Origin: Megalonaias nervosa
Lineage: Eukaryota > Mollusca > Bivalvia > Unionida > Unionidae
Length of the DNA stretch: 64,000 bases
NCBI GenBank assembly: GCA_016617855.1
Contig: JAECUM010012922.1
Coordinates: forward strand, 1-64,000
Reading direction: 5' to 3'
Within the stretch, counting starts at the first letter, position 1. Each line of letters begins with the position of its first letter. The position numbers and the translations under genes are program-made. Below the pieces are notes generated by a model. The model searched no databases and was not told the origin of the DNA. It saw nothing but the letters and a program-made list of their open reading frames with translations. Shown piece after piece: positions 44,635 to 57,598 of the stretch.

Positions 44635-45591
44635 TCAGTGACGACGACGAGATAGAACACTACCTTCTACTAGTTTTTGAGTTATAGTTCGGGCTTCTTC
44701 ACCCGCTAATTCTTTCAACAGTTCATTTGAAGCTTGATTTATTATTTTGCTGACATTTACTGGCATCACATCTGTGCAGGCCAGTATTACTGACCGTGGT
44801 TCCAGAGCGCGCTGCTAGAGAGCACGTGGTTCCAGAGCGCGCTGCTAGAGAGCATTTGACGCAGCTTTCCCTTTCTCCTCCCTTGTTTCAGATCTAGTTT
44901 TACACCTGATTTTCTCCTTTCTTCTGCTGCTTTTCAAGCTGACGTTTCATTTCATTCAAGTCTTTTCCCCCTTTGCTGGTCTACTCTTACAGCATGTTCT
45001 TCTACAGCTTAGTTAAAGATTTCAAAATTATTGACCTTTTCCTTGGATTTGAACTTGCTGAGTATTACTAACAACTCAGTATACCTCTTGAACCTAATCG
45101 GCAGCTTTTAGACTATAAATATGTTCGGGTTTTGCAAATTGATCTCTACTACCGTATCCAAACGCGGCAATATCAAGTATTTGGTCTTTATCCATGATAG
45201 CGGTAATATCTTCCTCAATAAATTCATCTATGATGTTTGTTCTAAAACGCGAAGTTCACTCCGCTGGTGGTGGTTAACTTCGTGTTGCTGGGGTGCCGGT
45301 TGAGCGCGTTCAAGACATTAAGCAATATCGGCTGGTAAAGGCTCAAGAGATTTTTGTGTTGCCTCGGTTACTGTAACAATTTTCGTGGGTTGGTTCGACA
45401 ACCGGTTTAAATAATTGCTCTGTAACTTCTGTAAATTCTGTAACTTCTGTAATTTCCACTTGAGTTTTCTGACGCCGCTGTAGCTGCTGTTTGACAGAAT
45501 CAAAGACGGGGAACTGTTTCTCAATTGCCTCTAGTAGTTGTCGAACTAGTTTAGCTGTACGAGATTTCATAGACAGAACATAATTACTCAT
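44635..45591 (-). pseudogene. pre-MCP gene of element A (copy 2)
   Basis: Same broken gene as 35,283-36,239, including the two-unit 30-bp duplication (44,795-44,854) and the same stops, so the decay predates duplication. Confidence 0.55.
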
Positions 45592-45630
45592 TATTATTAA
45601 TATAACAACGATTTAAATACACATCACCCG

Positions 45631-45951
45631 TCAGCACACAGATTATATACTAAAATGTACTACATCAACCCGTCAAATATTGGTAAATCTAACGACGTGC
45701 TTTCTTTTAAGCGACGACTCGTTTTGTTGTGACTCAATGACAAGTCAGTTATTTTATAACACACATCGGGGGGGTCTGACCCCCCCCCCTTTTTTTTTTA
45801 AACCCGTGGACATCACCCACGATGTGGATACAAGGCTCGTATTGGCGTTTTTAATATAAGATCTCAACATGTCGTTTAGGGCCTCGAGTTTAAAAATGGA
45901 CAATTAAAAACACCAAGAAAAGGTCAGTTCACCCACCCCTACCCCGCTGCC
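45631..45951 (-). repeat. right TIR of element A (copy 2)
   Basis: Copy of 36,279-36,598, with 'catcggggggg' in place of 'catggggggg'. TTCCGA follows it, as in copy 1. Confidence 0.9.
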
Positions 45952-46404
45952 TTCCGACCTCCAAAGGAGCCGGGCTTTGTTTATAAATGTATTTAGCTTC
46001 ACAAGAGAAAGCAATTCAAGCTGACTCAGAGATTTCACCAAATTAGATATATTAAAATATCCTTGCAAATACCCCTGCAATAAAGCATCGATTATCCTTA
46101 AACTTATTTGAACAAGGGAGCAGTGAAAGTGCGTTGTTTATCTTAACACGTACTACGGACTGCAATACAAATCCGAATAGTTTACTTAGCAAATATAGAC
46201 TAAGCAACGCAGTCTATTGATTTAGAATCTCGAGTTTAATATTTGATATGAGAAAGGTGTGTAGATCTCCCAGACATCATCCTTTCATATACTTAATTGA
46301 CAAAGTATACTGGATACCATAAAATTCAATCTTCCTTGCTTCAATGTTACCATGCTTTGAGCGACCGTGGCAACACCATTGAATGGCGTATATGTCGAGA
46401 TGAA

Positions 46405-46603
46405 AAGGGAGTCGCGGTAGCTCAGTTGCCATAGCTTCGAACCCGCAATATGTTAACATGGGTTCGATACCCACCCAGGCCAGCCTCAAACGGCTGTCTC
46501 CATTTGTCCTGTGGAAAGCCACTTTGCTTCCATTTCCGCGACAGGATATAGTGAATAATATGTTAAAAGTCCCTCTAAAACCAACAGAAACACAACAAAA
46601 TTT
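46405..46603 (+). repeat. tRNA-derived SINE (copy 2)
   Basis: Duplicate of 37,052-37,250. Confidence 0.6.
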
Positions 46604-47006
46604 ATTTTGAAATATAATGACATCATTCAGTTTGTAAGAACGTTAATTGCTGAATATATCTGACAATTTAGGTAAAACAATTTTACGATAGTTGTGATAT
46701 TTTTTCATGCTGCTGCATATGTGTACATGAATAAATTCATACTACATACGCATCGGGAAACACCTGATGTAGCATATGCACGGTCATTTAATTGCAAACA
46801 TCTACAGGCAGTAAACTCAACAGAGCCGTGTACACATGTAAATTTTGCGGCTATAAAAATTATAGATGTTAAATTAGCAAACATAACCAATCATTTCCTA
46901 TCGTTTTAATTCAGACTAAATTGTAAAGTATCCGAGGGAAAATTAATTTTGTGTTAGAGAAGGTATACAAATATAAAGATAAATGTTCCTCTCTTAGCCC
47001 TCTCTC

Positions 47007-47111
<105 letters not shown>

Positions 47112-47761
47112 CTGAAACATTATTAAAGCTACGTTAGGAATCCAAATCACACACACACACGCAAATACGCAAATAAAGCAAAAAATTCCTACTAATATAG
47201 TATCCTTTTAAAAAATCTTAAACTAGAACAGAACTAAGCTTTATTTACCAATATAGGTCTAACAAAAAATGTACAAATATATGTACATATTATTAATGGT
47301 GTTGTTAGAGCGGATGAAAAAGGAAAGGGTGAAAATAAATAATTTATTCAATACTTTGGACGTGATGACCAATGTAATCAAACAGTCACTTAATTTCTTA
47401 GCAAATAAAGACGTCATTTATTTGTCTTTCATCTTAGATGTCTTACGAAGAGAGGGAGAGAGAGAGGTCACGCTAAATGTGCGGAAAATGTTTTCTGAGA
47501 AAATGATTCTTGTAAGAAATTATGTTTGAATTGCCATTCAAAGGGTGATGTGATTATATGTCATTAGATTCTGGCGAATATTTGTGCAAATCCGAGGCAT
47601 TATAATTTGGGTTTTTTTTTATAACTCTGTCGATAGATTTGTCCCTTAACATGCCAGTCGTAAATTAACTTCTTCATCTTGCAGACACAGTTTGTCCAAA
47701 CAAACATACCACTACGCTGGGAATGTATGAAACCAAACATTAAACAATGACAAACCCAACT

Positions 47762-47763
<2 letters not shown>

Positions 47764-47843
<80 letters not shown>

Positions 47844-48176
47844 TGTGTGTGTGTGTGTGTGCGTGTGATTTTGATGTTTAACGTAGCTGTAACAATTTTT
47901 CAGTCATATCGCTACGATGTCTGCAGTGTGACAGTTTATAGTGATGTCTAGCACTGGGGCATCATGCCGCAGACATGTGGCATGATGTCCCACCCAGTCA
48001 CATTATCCTGACACCAGGCCGACCAGTCCTAATACTAACCTCTTAATGCTGAGCGTCAAGCGAGGCAGCTGTTAGTACCCTTTTTTAAGTTCTTTGGTAT
48101 GACTCGGCCGGGGTTCTAACCCACGACAACCCGCATCCGAGGTGGACGCTCTAACCACTAGGCCACCGGAGCGGTG

Positions 48177-48255
<79 letters not shown>
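47764..48255 (-). repeat. Meta-SINE-like element between TA runs (copy 2)
   Basis: Duplicate of 38,395-38,885; the TA runs differ slightly in length. Confidence 0.7.
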
Positions 48256-48259
<4 letters not shown>

Positions 48260-50735
48260 TACATTATTGTGAATAAAATTCAGGAATGCGGAAAGGTCGC
48301 GAGGAAAGTGTCCATCCTGACAAAATGCCCGTGGAACCAAATTAAACTCTGTATCAAAATTTCAAAACCTAAACAGACATTAAAAGCGTAAAAACTAGAA
48401 CCTTGACTGTTAAGAACTCATGGTAAATAATCAATGTTGAGATCTGATTGTATCTTCATGAGATGAAATAGCCTTTGTTTAAATGAAGTCTGCTTATTAA
48501 TATTTTTAAACATGTACGTTTTGCAGTTGAATTTTATCCTGTATTAGTAAGATATTAAGTTGTTTTTTGTGTGATTACAGATCGTTTTGGATTTCAGTTT
48601 GCCATTATATTCATTTTCACTTTTACATGATAGTTTTACTGATGTTCAGATTTAAAGTTCCTGACAATTGTTCATTTGTATTTTTTTTAACAAATATTGT
48701 TGCCAAGACTTTTACAAAATGTATTGGCTTGAAAAGCTTAAATTTCGATGATTCTATTTTCGAAAATATTTATATTGTGTCTCTGAAGCCACGATTGCAT
48801 GATTTTGTTATTCAATACTGCTTCTCAACATGCTGTTTTACATTTTGCTTTGTAGTTCAACTATATGCTATTCCAGAATATAGTTTTCATATTAGCTTTA
48901 AGAAAGTTCGATTTATGAAAAAATATAGATGCAGATTAAATTGATATGGTTTGGTAAGACAAATATAGCAGACAGTTTCTTATGTTACATTAACACATGG
49001 TATATTTCTCATTGTGTGGTACAAACAAGAACTATATTTTAACAAACAGGAAATCTACTTGCTGACACAGTGAACAAAAATTAACGACACGGGAAACAAT
49101 CACACTACATCTTACACTTCTATAGCAGAATGCATAATCTAGCAGTTTTTAAATAATTTTCTTCACACGATGACAGATTGCAGCAGAAAATTATAATAAT
49201 TTCCTCTTCACATGCAAATATAAAACTTGTTAATATTGTTTTTCTTTGGCTGAAAGCATGCTTGTACAATTTTGATGCAGGTTCAGTACATGTAAAACTG
49301 ATATCTCTTATACTGCGATGATATCACTACCAAGCAATCTTTTACAGCACTCAGTTCGGACTGACAAAGGCGATTTCTAATATTTTCCATTCACAAGGTT
49401 TCTCAAGCAAACAACATGCGATCAAAATCCACTGTTATCGTAACGAAATGGTATGTTATATTCGTCATCACACCTCATCGTTGCCGATTTACAGATTTAA
49501 TTTATGTGTGATTTCACAAACATTAATTTCACGCTAATTAGAGCTATGTCTTCCATGTTAAAAACGAGATAGTCAAAAATGAAAATGTACGGTGAGACTT
49601 TTATTGTAGACTTTCCAAACACATATTGGTGTAGGCAGTATTACCAAACACTTAGAGCAAGTTATGTAACATTTATAATAAATCCAAGTCACATAAAAGC
49701 TACATTTAAAATTATAAGATTTATGTAACTTAAACCAACGATAAACAAATACGACATGGCTGAAAGAGTTGGGTCACATACAGTGATTGTAATAATAATT
49801 TTATGCCTTTGCCCATAACGTAATGGTTTCATTTCCTTTAAATGGCGGTCACCAAGTAAATATAACGGAAATTAATGCAAAGATGAAGCGGAATGCTGAT
49901 GTCTATATATATGGTTGTTAAATCAAACGTATTTCTAAATGTATTCCAAGCACCTATAAGTACAAATGACCGCAACTCTATTTTTGCTGGGAAGCAAGGA
50001 AATAAACTGCTGCCTGCTGAAAATAGTATCATAGCTAATTAGTGTCAACACAGCAATCAGACCTAAATATGAGCCCTTCCTGCTATAAAATTGCTATATC
50101 GAGAGCGACAGGCCCAACATTTGCAATCTGAGATGCATCAATTAAGGTTTCATATCTGATCTCCGACATGAGGTTAGACAAGTAGGGTCTAACACCTGGG
50201 CCAGATGGACCTTAGGTCTGTACAATGTTGCACAGAGATCCGCCAAAGAAGCGAGCTTAGTGCCTTCCCACACACCCCTCCCCCAGAATAAATTTGTAAA
50301 AGAGTGGTTGAGAGCAATATCAGTATACTGAGGTAAAGGAAATGGTTTTGCCTTTGCTTATGGCAATGTCTACTTTTTTCCTAGCTTGATATATTTTCTT
50401 GGGTTTCTTGGCACCATACCAACAAAGGCATCGCAGGATATTCGAACTAAACCATAATTGCGTAAGTAGTAAGAGTAATTGAGGTTTTAAAACCAAAGAG
50501 GATTTTAGGTCAGAAACCCTCACCTCCTCTAAAATAAATATATTCTGATATTTTTTCACCACCTCAGAGACCCCATCTCCCTCAAAAAACCACCCTCCTC
50601 CAAATTTGTATCTCAAAAAATGATGAAATTTTGAAACCCAAAGAGGATTCTAGACCAGAACCCTCACCCCCTCCTCAAATTTTGGAGCGATGAGTTTGGT
50701 CAGATGATCCAATGACATTTATTGATAATGATCTA

Positions 50736-51215
50736 CTACTGTTGTAACCAATCTTTTTCATACCTGCTGACTCTCATTGGTAGGATATCCGTTAACATAC
50801 TGTCAATAATACGAAACTCACTTATTAAATCGTCCATATCATATTTTACACCTCGTAAATAAGATCGTATTTGATCAAGTAATTTTTTGTAAGTTATACT
50901 TCCTGTTTTACAAGAATTTTTTTTTGTTTCAAGTTTAGGTTCAATTTTTTTAACAAGTGTTGAAAGAGAGACACCGACACCAGATATTATTAACAAAAAC
51001 GGATTTAATAATGCTCCACTTGAGATTATACCAGAGCTAGTCATTAACAATGGCAAATATGATATTACTCGAAGTATTTTACGGTAGTATTTATAACAGT
51101 CTTTTACACACCAGAGGTTTTTATGATAAAATTTGTAATATTGTAATAGTGCGTCAACATCTTGTTTTGGAATTTTTTCTGATATGTGATTGAAATCGAT
51201 GATATGTTTTTTCAT
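50736..51215 (-). CDS. two-TM membrane protein of element B (copy 2)
   Basis: 159 codons, open. Differs from copy 1 by E to D and R to K near residues 39-46 and A to G in the 'KTASITY' segment. All changes are conservative. Confidence 0.7.
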   Translation of the reverse strand: MKKHIIDFNHISEKIPKQDVDALLQYYKFYHKNLWCVKDCYKYYRKILRVISYLPLLMTSSGIISSGALLNPFLLIISGVGVSLSTLVKKIEPKLETKKNSCKTGSITYKKLLDQIRSYLRGVKYDMDDLISEFRIIDSMLTDILPMRVSRYEKDWLQQ

Positions 51216-51229
51216 TATACAAATTTTTT

Positions 51230-52532
51230 TTACACAAAAACAAAAGTTCTGGTACCAGCAATCAAATCAAGAAACTCGCGGAACTTATTATTGATAGGAT
51301 CAGCTATAAACTCTCTGTATTTATCATAAACATCTGACGAAGTATTGTTATATCGTTCATCTGTTAATACATATTGTTTCTTTAACCAAGAGTATGAGTC
51401 AAAAGTATTTCCTACTTCACGTTCATACAAATCTGTTTCATTCACTAAATTATTGTAATCGCTTTCTGTTTTATCAATATACCCTAATACCGAACTTATT
51501 TGATCTAACGTGAAATTTTTGAGAACAAGATGTTGTCTGATAATTGCATATGCGACTATAAAATTTGCTAGCATTAATTTTTTGAGTGATTTTAGTTCAA
51601 TTGTTATCAGATCAATAGCAGAAGCTACTTTTAACATTAATTTTTCATATGGTTTTGTGAGTATTTTCTCGACTTCATTGTAATAATTTCGTAATAACAA
51701 TTGTTTAGAGCGCTGGATTGATGGAAATGGAATATCATCTTCTTCACTTATGTTGTAATAAGAATCAACTTTTACTTCCATATTTGTTTGATCGACTTGA
51801 TCAAAAAACTTTTCCCGCTCAATATCATTAAGATCACTAATTTCATCGTCAAAATCTTTGATTATTTTTAGAGACTTATCAACAATAATCGGCTCAAATT
51901 CTGGATCTTTTTTACGTATCATTGGCAAAATTGCGTTTGAGTACGCTTTAATAAGTAACTCCATGTCTGGTGTCATAGTAACGATTTTAATTAAGGTTTC
52001 TTTGTCGTGGTAGTACATGCCGAGATGCTTAAAAATATTTCGTTTTGAAAAACTACTATATAACTTCCTGTTTCTTTTTATTCCTATTATCACAGATTCT
52101 GCTAGTCTGTCGAGATAATCATGGCTAGCTTTTACAGATGTTTTTACATCATCTCTTTCAACGTAAGCTCGTTTTTTCATTAAGTCCGATTTTATTATCA
52201 AATCCAAATTTCCAAAATCAAGCTCGAGCAATATTTTTTTTAAATATAATTTCAACTTGTTTATGTTCTTCTAGACAATCATCAGGATGACAGTATCTTT
52301 TTATCACATTAAAGTTTTCTATTGCTTCTTTCAGTTGTGGCCGTCGCATATGCATAACAAGAATAAAAAAAATTTCTTCTTCTGACAATGGAGAGTTTAC
52401 CATTGGAATTGAAAAATTTTTTCTAGTGTTTATTTCACGTGCCGCTAGTGACTTGTCCCCCACATTTATTTTAGGGTTAAAAATATTATCATAAAATTCT
52501 TTCGCAACGTCTATAAACTATTGTGTTGTCAT
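51230..52532 (-). pseudogene. large helical protein of element B (copy 2)
   Basis: As copy 1 but without the 2-bp deletion, so the N-terminal frame from GDKSLAARE to the A8 run is open (52,218-52,463). The TAG at codon 5 and the frame change at the A8 run remain. Confidence 0.6.
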
Positions 52533-52568
52533 TATTTTATAGCATCAGATTAAATTTAATCACAATGA

Positions 52569-53832
52569 TTATACCTGATCGTCAAGTGTATATATCTGAA
52601 ATGCTGGTAGTCCTGGAAACGGATGTTCAGCAGCGACAACATAAACTCTAAAATATAAGTACTTGTTGACAGTCTTTTCTGCTGGAGTTGTAAAATATTG
52701 TGTTGTTGAAATATATGTCTTTTCTGTACTATACAATATTGTCCAGTCAATATTATCGTTTGATCCTTCCAATCGCCAATTATAAATCCGACCAACACTA
52801 GAGTTTAATCGACCTCGCAAATGAAATTGCCAAATAGCAACTGCAATGGGACATTTAATTTTAATCCAAAAATTTTCAAATTCTCCGTTTGTTGTTCACT
52901 CATTTCTATCAGAGAAAGCGTAATGAGGATAATTTTCAGGATCATATGATACTGCGCTTACCTCAAACCCAACAGTTGTCTTAAACAATATTGGAATATA
53001 CCCAACATTAATTTTGGTTCGTTTTACACCACTAGACAGACTGTCAACGTTCGCTTTATTTGTCAGACCGTTAGGGTAAACTGGAACGTAAGTTGTCATT
53101 ATCTTGTTGGCTCTCATATTTATGTTACCTGACATTGGTCCACCAGATTTTTTAAAATATGGGGTAAGTTCTTCTTTTAACTGAGCATAACTGATAGCAT
53201 CAGCATCATTAGCTGGGGGTGAGGTTGTCGGTAATCCAGTTATTTTTGAATTTGACATAGACAGGTTACCTGTCATTGTATCGCCGGCTTTGTTAAGTTT
53301 ATTATCGTCAACAGATTTTAGTTGTGCATAACTTACAGCTTGTGTTTGATTTATGTTTTCTGGCGGATATGCAGTCTCTAAATTTATAAATGTTTGTCCT
53401 GACATGTTGATATTACCTATCATAGTTCCACCGATTTTATCAAGTTTGTTATCATCCACATACCTCAACTGTGCATAACTTACCGCTTGCGTATAATTTA
53501 AGGTTGCTGGTGGATACCTGGTCTCCAAATTTATTTTTTTTTTTCTGACATATCTAAGTTGCCGCTTAAAGTTCCGCCGGCCTTGTCTAACTTGTTGTCG
53601 TCAACTGATTTAAGTTGTGCATAACTAACAGCTTGTGTAAGGTCAACTCTCAGTGGCGGATAGGCTGTTTCTAAACCTAGTACTCGTTGATTTGACATAG
53701 ATAGGTTTCCCGTCATCGTATCACCAATTTTTTTTTTAAGATACCAGATAAATCAATCTTACCGTTTGTTATTGTTGTACTTACAGCTAATGAATCTCCT
53801 ACTAATGTTCCAAATTTTGTATAATAGCTCAT
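52569..53832 (-). pseudogene. fibre with F5/8C domain (copy 2)
   Basis: Same gene as 43,199-44,463. The T-run after 'MSEKKK' is one base shorter, so the repeat frame ends there and resumes at 53,528. The A10 run near the N-terminus and the TGA before the F5/8C part are shared. One Tyr to Asn change (NKANVDSL). Confidence 0.8.
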
Positions 53833-53905
53833 TATTTATTTATTGTCCTACAAAAAATTGTCAATATTAGTCAGTTTAATATAACATAAAATTATATAGC
53901 AAACA

Positions 53906-53956
53906 ATGGCAAAATCGTCGATATTAAACTTTGATACACAGCGGTTGGTTGTCTAA
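53906..53956 (+). pseudogene. truncated ATPase 5' end at duplication junction (copy 2/3)
   Basis: Second identical junction: ATPase codons 1-14, then element A sequence. Confidence 0.9.
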
Positions 53957-54003
53957 AATGATGTGCTAACACACCATAAATTAATTAAATGATCACTGGT
54001 GGG

Positions 54004-54930
54004 TCAGTGACGACGACGAGATAGAACACTACCTTCTACTAGTTTTTGAGTTATAGTTCGGGCTTCTTCACCCGCTAATTCTTTCAACAGTTCATTTGAA
54101 GCTTGATTTATTATTTTGCTGACATTTACTGGCATCACATCTGTGCAGGCCAGTATTACTGACCGTGGTTCCAGAGCGCGCTGCTAGAGAGCATTTGACG
54201 CAGCTTTCCCTTTCTCCTCCCTTGTTTCAGATCTAGTTTTACACCTGATTTTCTCCTTTCTTCTGCTGCTTTTCAAGCTGACGTTTCATTTCATTCAAGT
54301 CTTTTCCCCCTTTGCGGGTCTACTCTTACAGCATGTTCTTCTACAGCTTAGTTAAAGATTTCAAAATTATTGACCTTTTCCTTGGATTTGAACTTGCTGA
54401 GTATTACTAACAACTCAGTATACCTCTTGAACCTAATCGGCAGCTTTTAGACTATAAATATGTTCGGGTTTTGCAAATTGATCTCTACTACCGTATCCAA
54501 ACGCGGCAATATCAAGTATTTGGTCTTTATCCATGATAGCGGTAATATCTTCCTCAATAAATTCATCTATGATGTTTGTTCTAAAACGCGAAGTTCACTC
54601 CGCTGGTGGTGGTTAACTTCGTGTTGCTGGGGTGCCGGTTGAGCGCGTTCAAGACATTAAGCAATATCGGCTGGTAAAGGCTCAAGAGATTTTTGTGTTG
54701 CCTCGGTTACTGTAACAATTTTCGTGGGTTGGTTCGACAACCGGTTTAAATAATTGCTCTGTAACTTCTGTAAATTCTGTAACTTCTGTAATTTCCACTT
54801 GAGTTTTCTGACGCCGCTGTAGCTGCTGTTTGACAGAATCAAAGACGGGGAACTGTTTCTCAATTGCCTCTAGTAGTTGTCGAACTAGTTTAGCTGTACG
54901 AGATTTCATAGACAGAACATAATTACTCAT
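54004..54930 (-). pseudogene. pre-MCP gene of element A (copy 3)
   Basis: As copies 1 and 2 but with a single 30-bp unit (54,164-54,193), and 'tttgcgggtc' in place of 'tttgctggtc'. Confidence 0.55.
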
Positions 54931-54969
54931 TATTATTAATATAACAACGATTTAAATACACATCACCCG

Positions 54970-55290
54970 TCAGCACACAGATTATATACTAAAATGTACT
55001 ACATCAACCCGTCAAATATCGGTAAATCTAACGACGTGCTTTCTTTTAAGCGACGACTCGTTTTGTTGTGACTCAATGACAAGTCAGTTATTTTATAACA
55101 CACATCGGGGGGGTCTGACCCCCCCCCCTTTTTTTTTTAAACCCGTGGACATCACCCACGATGTGGATACAAGGCTCGTATTGGCGTTTTTAATATAAGA
55201 TCTCAACATGTCGTTTAGGGCCTCGAGTTTAAAAATGGACAATTAAAAACACCAAGAAAAGGTCAGTTCACCCACCCCTACCCCGCTGCC
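54970..55290 (-). repeat. right TIR of element A (copy 3)
   Basis: Third copy of 36,279-36,598, followed by TTCCGA. Confidence 0.9.
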
Positions 55291-55743
55291 TTCCGACCTC
55301 CAAAGGAGCCGGGCTTTGTTTATAAATGTATTTAGCTTCACAAGAGAAAGCAATTCAAGCTGACTCAGAGATTTCACCAAATTAGATATATTAAAATATC
55401 CTTGCAAATACCCCTGCAATAAAGCATCGATTATCCTTAAACTTATTTGAACAAGGGAGCAGTGAAAGTGCGTTGTTTATCTTAACACGTACTACGGACT
55501 GCAATACAAATCCGAATAGTTTACTTAGCAAATATAGACTAAGCAACGCAGTCTATTGATTTAGAATCTCGAGTTTAATATTTGATATGAGAAAGGTGTG
55601 TAGATCTCCCAGACATCATCCTTTCATATACTTAATTGACAAAGTATACTGGATACCATAAAATTCAATCTTCCTTGCTTCAATGTTACCATGCTTTGAG
55701 CGACCGTGGCAACACCATTGAATGGCGTATATGTCGAGATGAA

Positions 55744-55942
55744 AAGGGAGTCGCGGTAGCTCAGTTGCCATAGCTTCGAACCCGCAATATGTTAACATGG
55801 GTTCGATACCCACCCAGGCCAGCCTCAAACGGCTGTCTCCATTTGTCCTGTGGAAAGCCACTTTGCTTCCATTTCCGCGACAGGATATAGTGAATAATAT
55901 GTTAAAAGTCCCTCTAAAACCAACAGAAACACAACAAAATTT
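55744..55942 (+). repeat. tRNA-derived SINE (copy 3)
   Basis: Duplicate of 37,052-37,250. Confidence 0.6.
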
Positions 55943-56345
55943 ATTTTGAAATATAATGACATCATTCAGTTTGTAAGAACGTTAATTGCTGAATATATCT
56001 GACAATTTAGGTAAAACAATTTTACGATAGTTGTGATATTTTTTCATGCTGCTGCATATGTGTACATGAATAAATTCATACTACATACGCATCGGGAAAC
56101 ACCTGATGTAGCATATGCACGGTCATTTAATTGCAAACATCTACAGGCAGTAAACTCAACAGAGCCGTGTACACATGTAAATTTTGCGGCTATAAAAATT
56201 ATAGATGTTAAATTAGCAAACATAACCAATCATTTCCTATCGTTTTAATTCAGACTAAATTGTAAAGTATCCGAGGGAAAATTAATTTTGTGTTAGAGAA
56301 GGTATACAAATATAAAGATAAATGTTCCTCTCTTAGCCCTCTCTC

Positions 56346-56450
<105 letters not shown>

Positions 56451-57100
56451 CTGAAACATTATTAAAGCTACGTTAGGAATCCAAATCACACACACACACG
56501 CAAATACGCAAATAAAGCAAAAAATTCCTACTAATATAGTATCCTTTTAAAAAATCTTAAACTAGAACAGAACTAAGCTTTATTTACCAATATAGGTCTA
56601 ACAAAAAATGTACAAATATATGTACATATTATTAATGGTGTTGTTAGAGCGGATGAAAAAGGAAAGGGTGAAAATAAATAATTTATTCAATACTTTGGAC
56701 GTGATGACCAATGTAATCAAACAGTCACTTAATTTCTTAGCAAATAAAGACGTCATTTATTTGTCTTTCATCTTAGATGTCTTACGAAGAGAGGGAGAGA
56801 GAGAGGTCACGCTAAATGTGCGGAAAATGTTTTCTGAGAAAATGATTCTTGTAAGAAATTATGTTTGAATTGCCATTCAAAGGGTGATGTGATTATATGT
56901 CATTAGATTCTGGCGAATATTTGTGCAAATCCGAGGCATTATAATTTGGGTTTTTTTTTATAACTCTGTCGATAGATTTGTCCCTTAACATGCCAGTCGT
57001 AAATTAACTTCTTCATCTTGCAGACACAGTTTGTCCAAACAAACATACCACTACGCTGGGAATGTATGAAACCAAACATTAAACAATGACAAACCCAACT

Positions 57101-57101
<1 letters not shown>

Positions 57102-57182
<81 letters not shown>

Positions 57183-57515
57183 TGTGTGTGTGTGTGTGTG
57201 CGTGTGATTTTGATGTTTAACGTAGCTGTAACAATTTTTCAGTCATATCGCTACGATGTCTGCAGTGTGACAGTTTATAGTGATGTCTAGCACTGGGGCA
57301 TCATGCCGCAGACATGTGGCATGATGTCCCACCCAGTCACATTATCCTGACACCAGGCCGACCAGTCCTAATACTAACCTCTTAATGCTGAGCGTCAAGC
57401 GAGGCAGCTGTTAGTACCCTTTTTTAAGTTCTTTGGTATGACTCGGCCGGGGTTCTAACCCACGACAACCCGCATCCGAGGTGGACGCTCTAACCACTAG
57501 GCCACCGGAGCGGTG

Positions 57516-57593
<78 letters not shown>
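57102..57593 (-). repeat. Meta-SINE-like element between TA runs (copy 3)
   Basis: Duplicate of 38,395-38,885. Confidence 0.7.
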
Positions 57594-57598
<5 letters not shown>
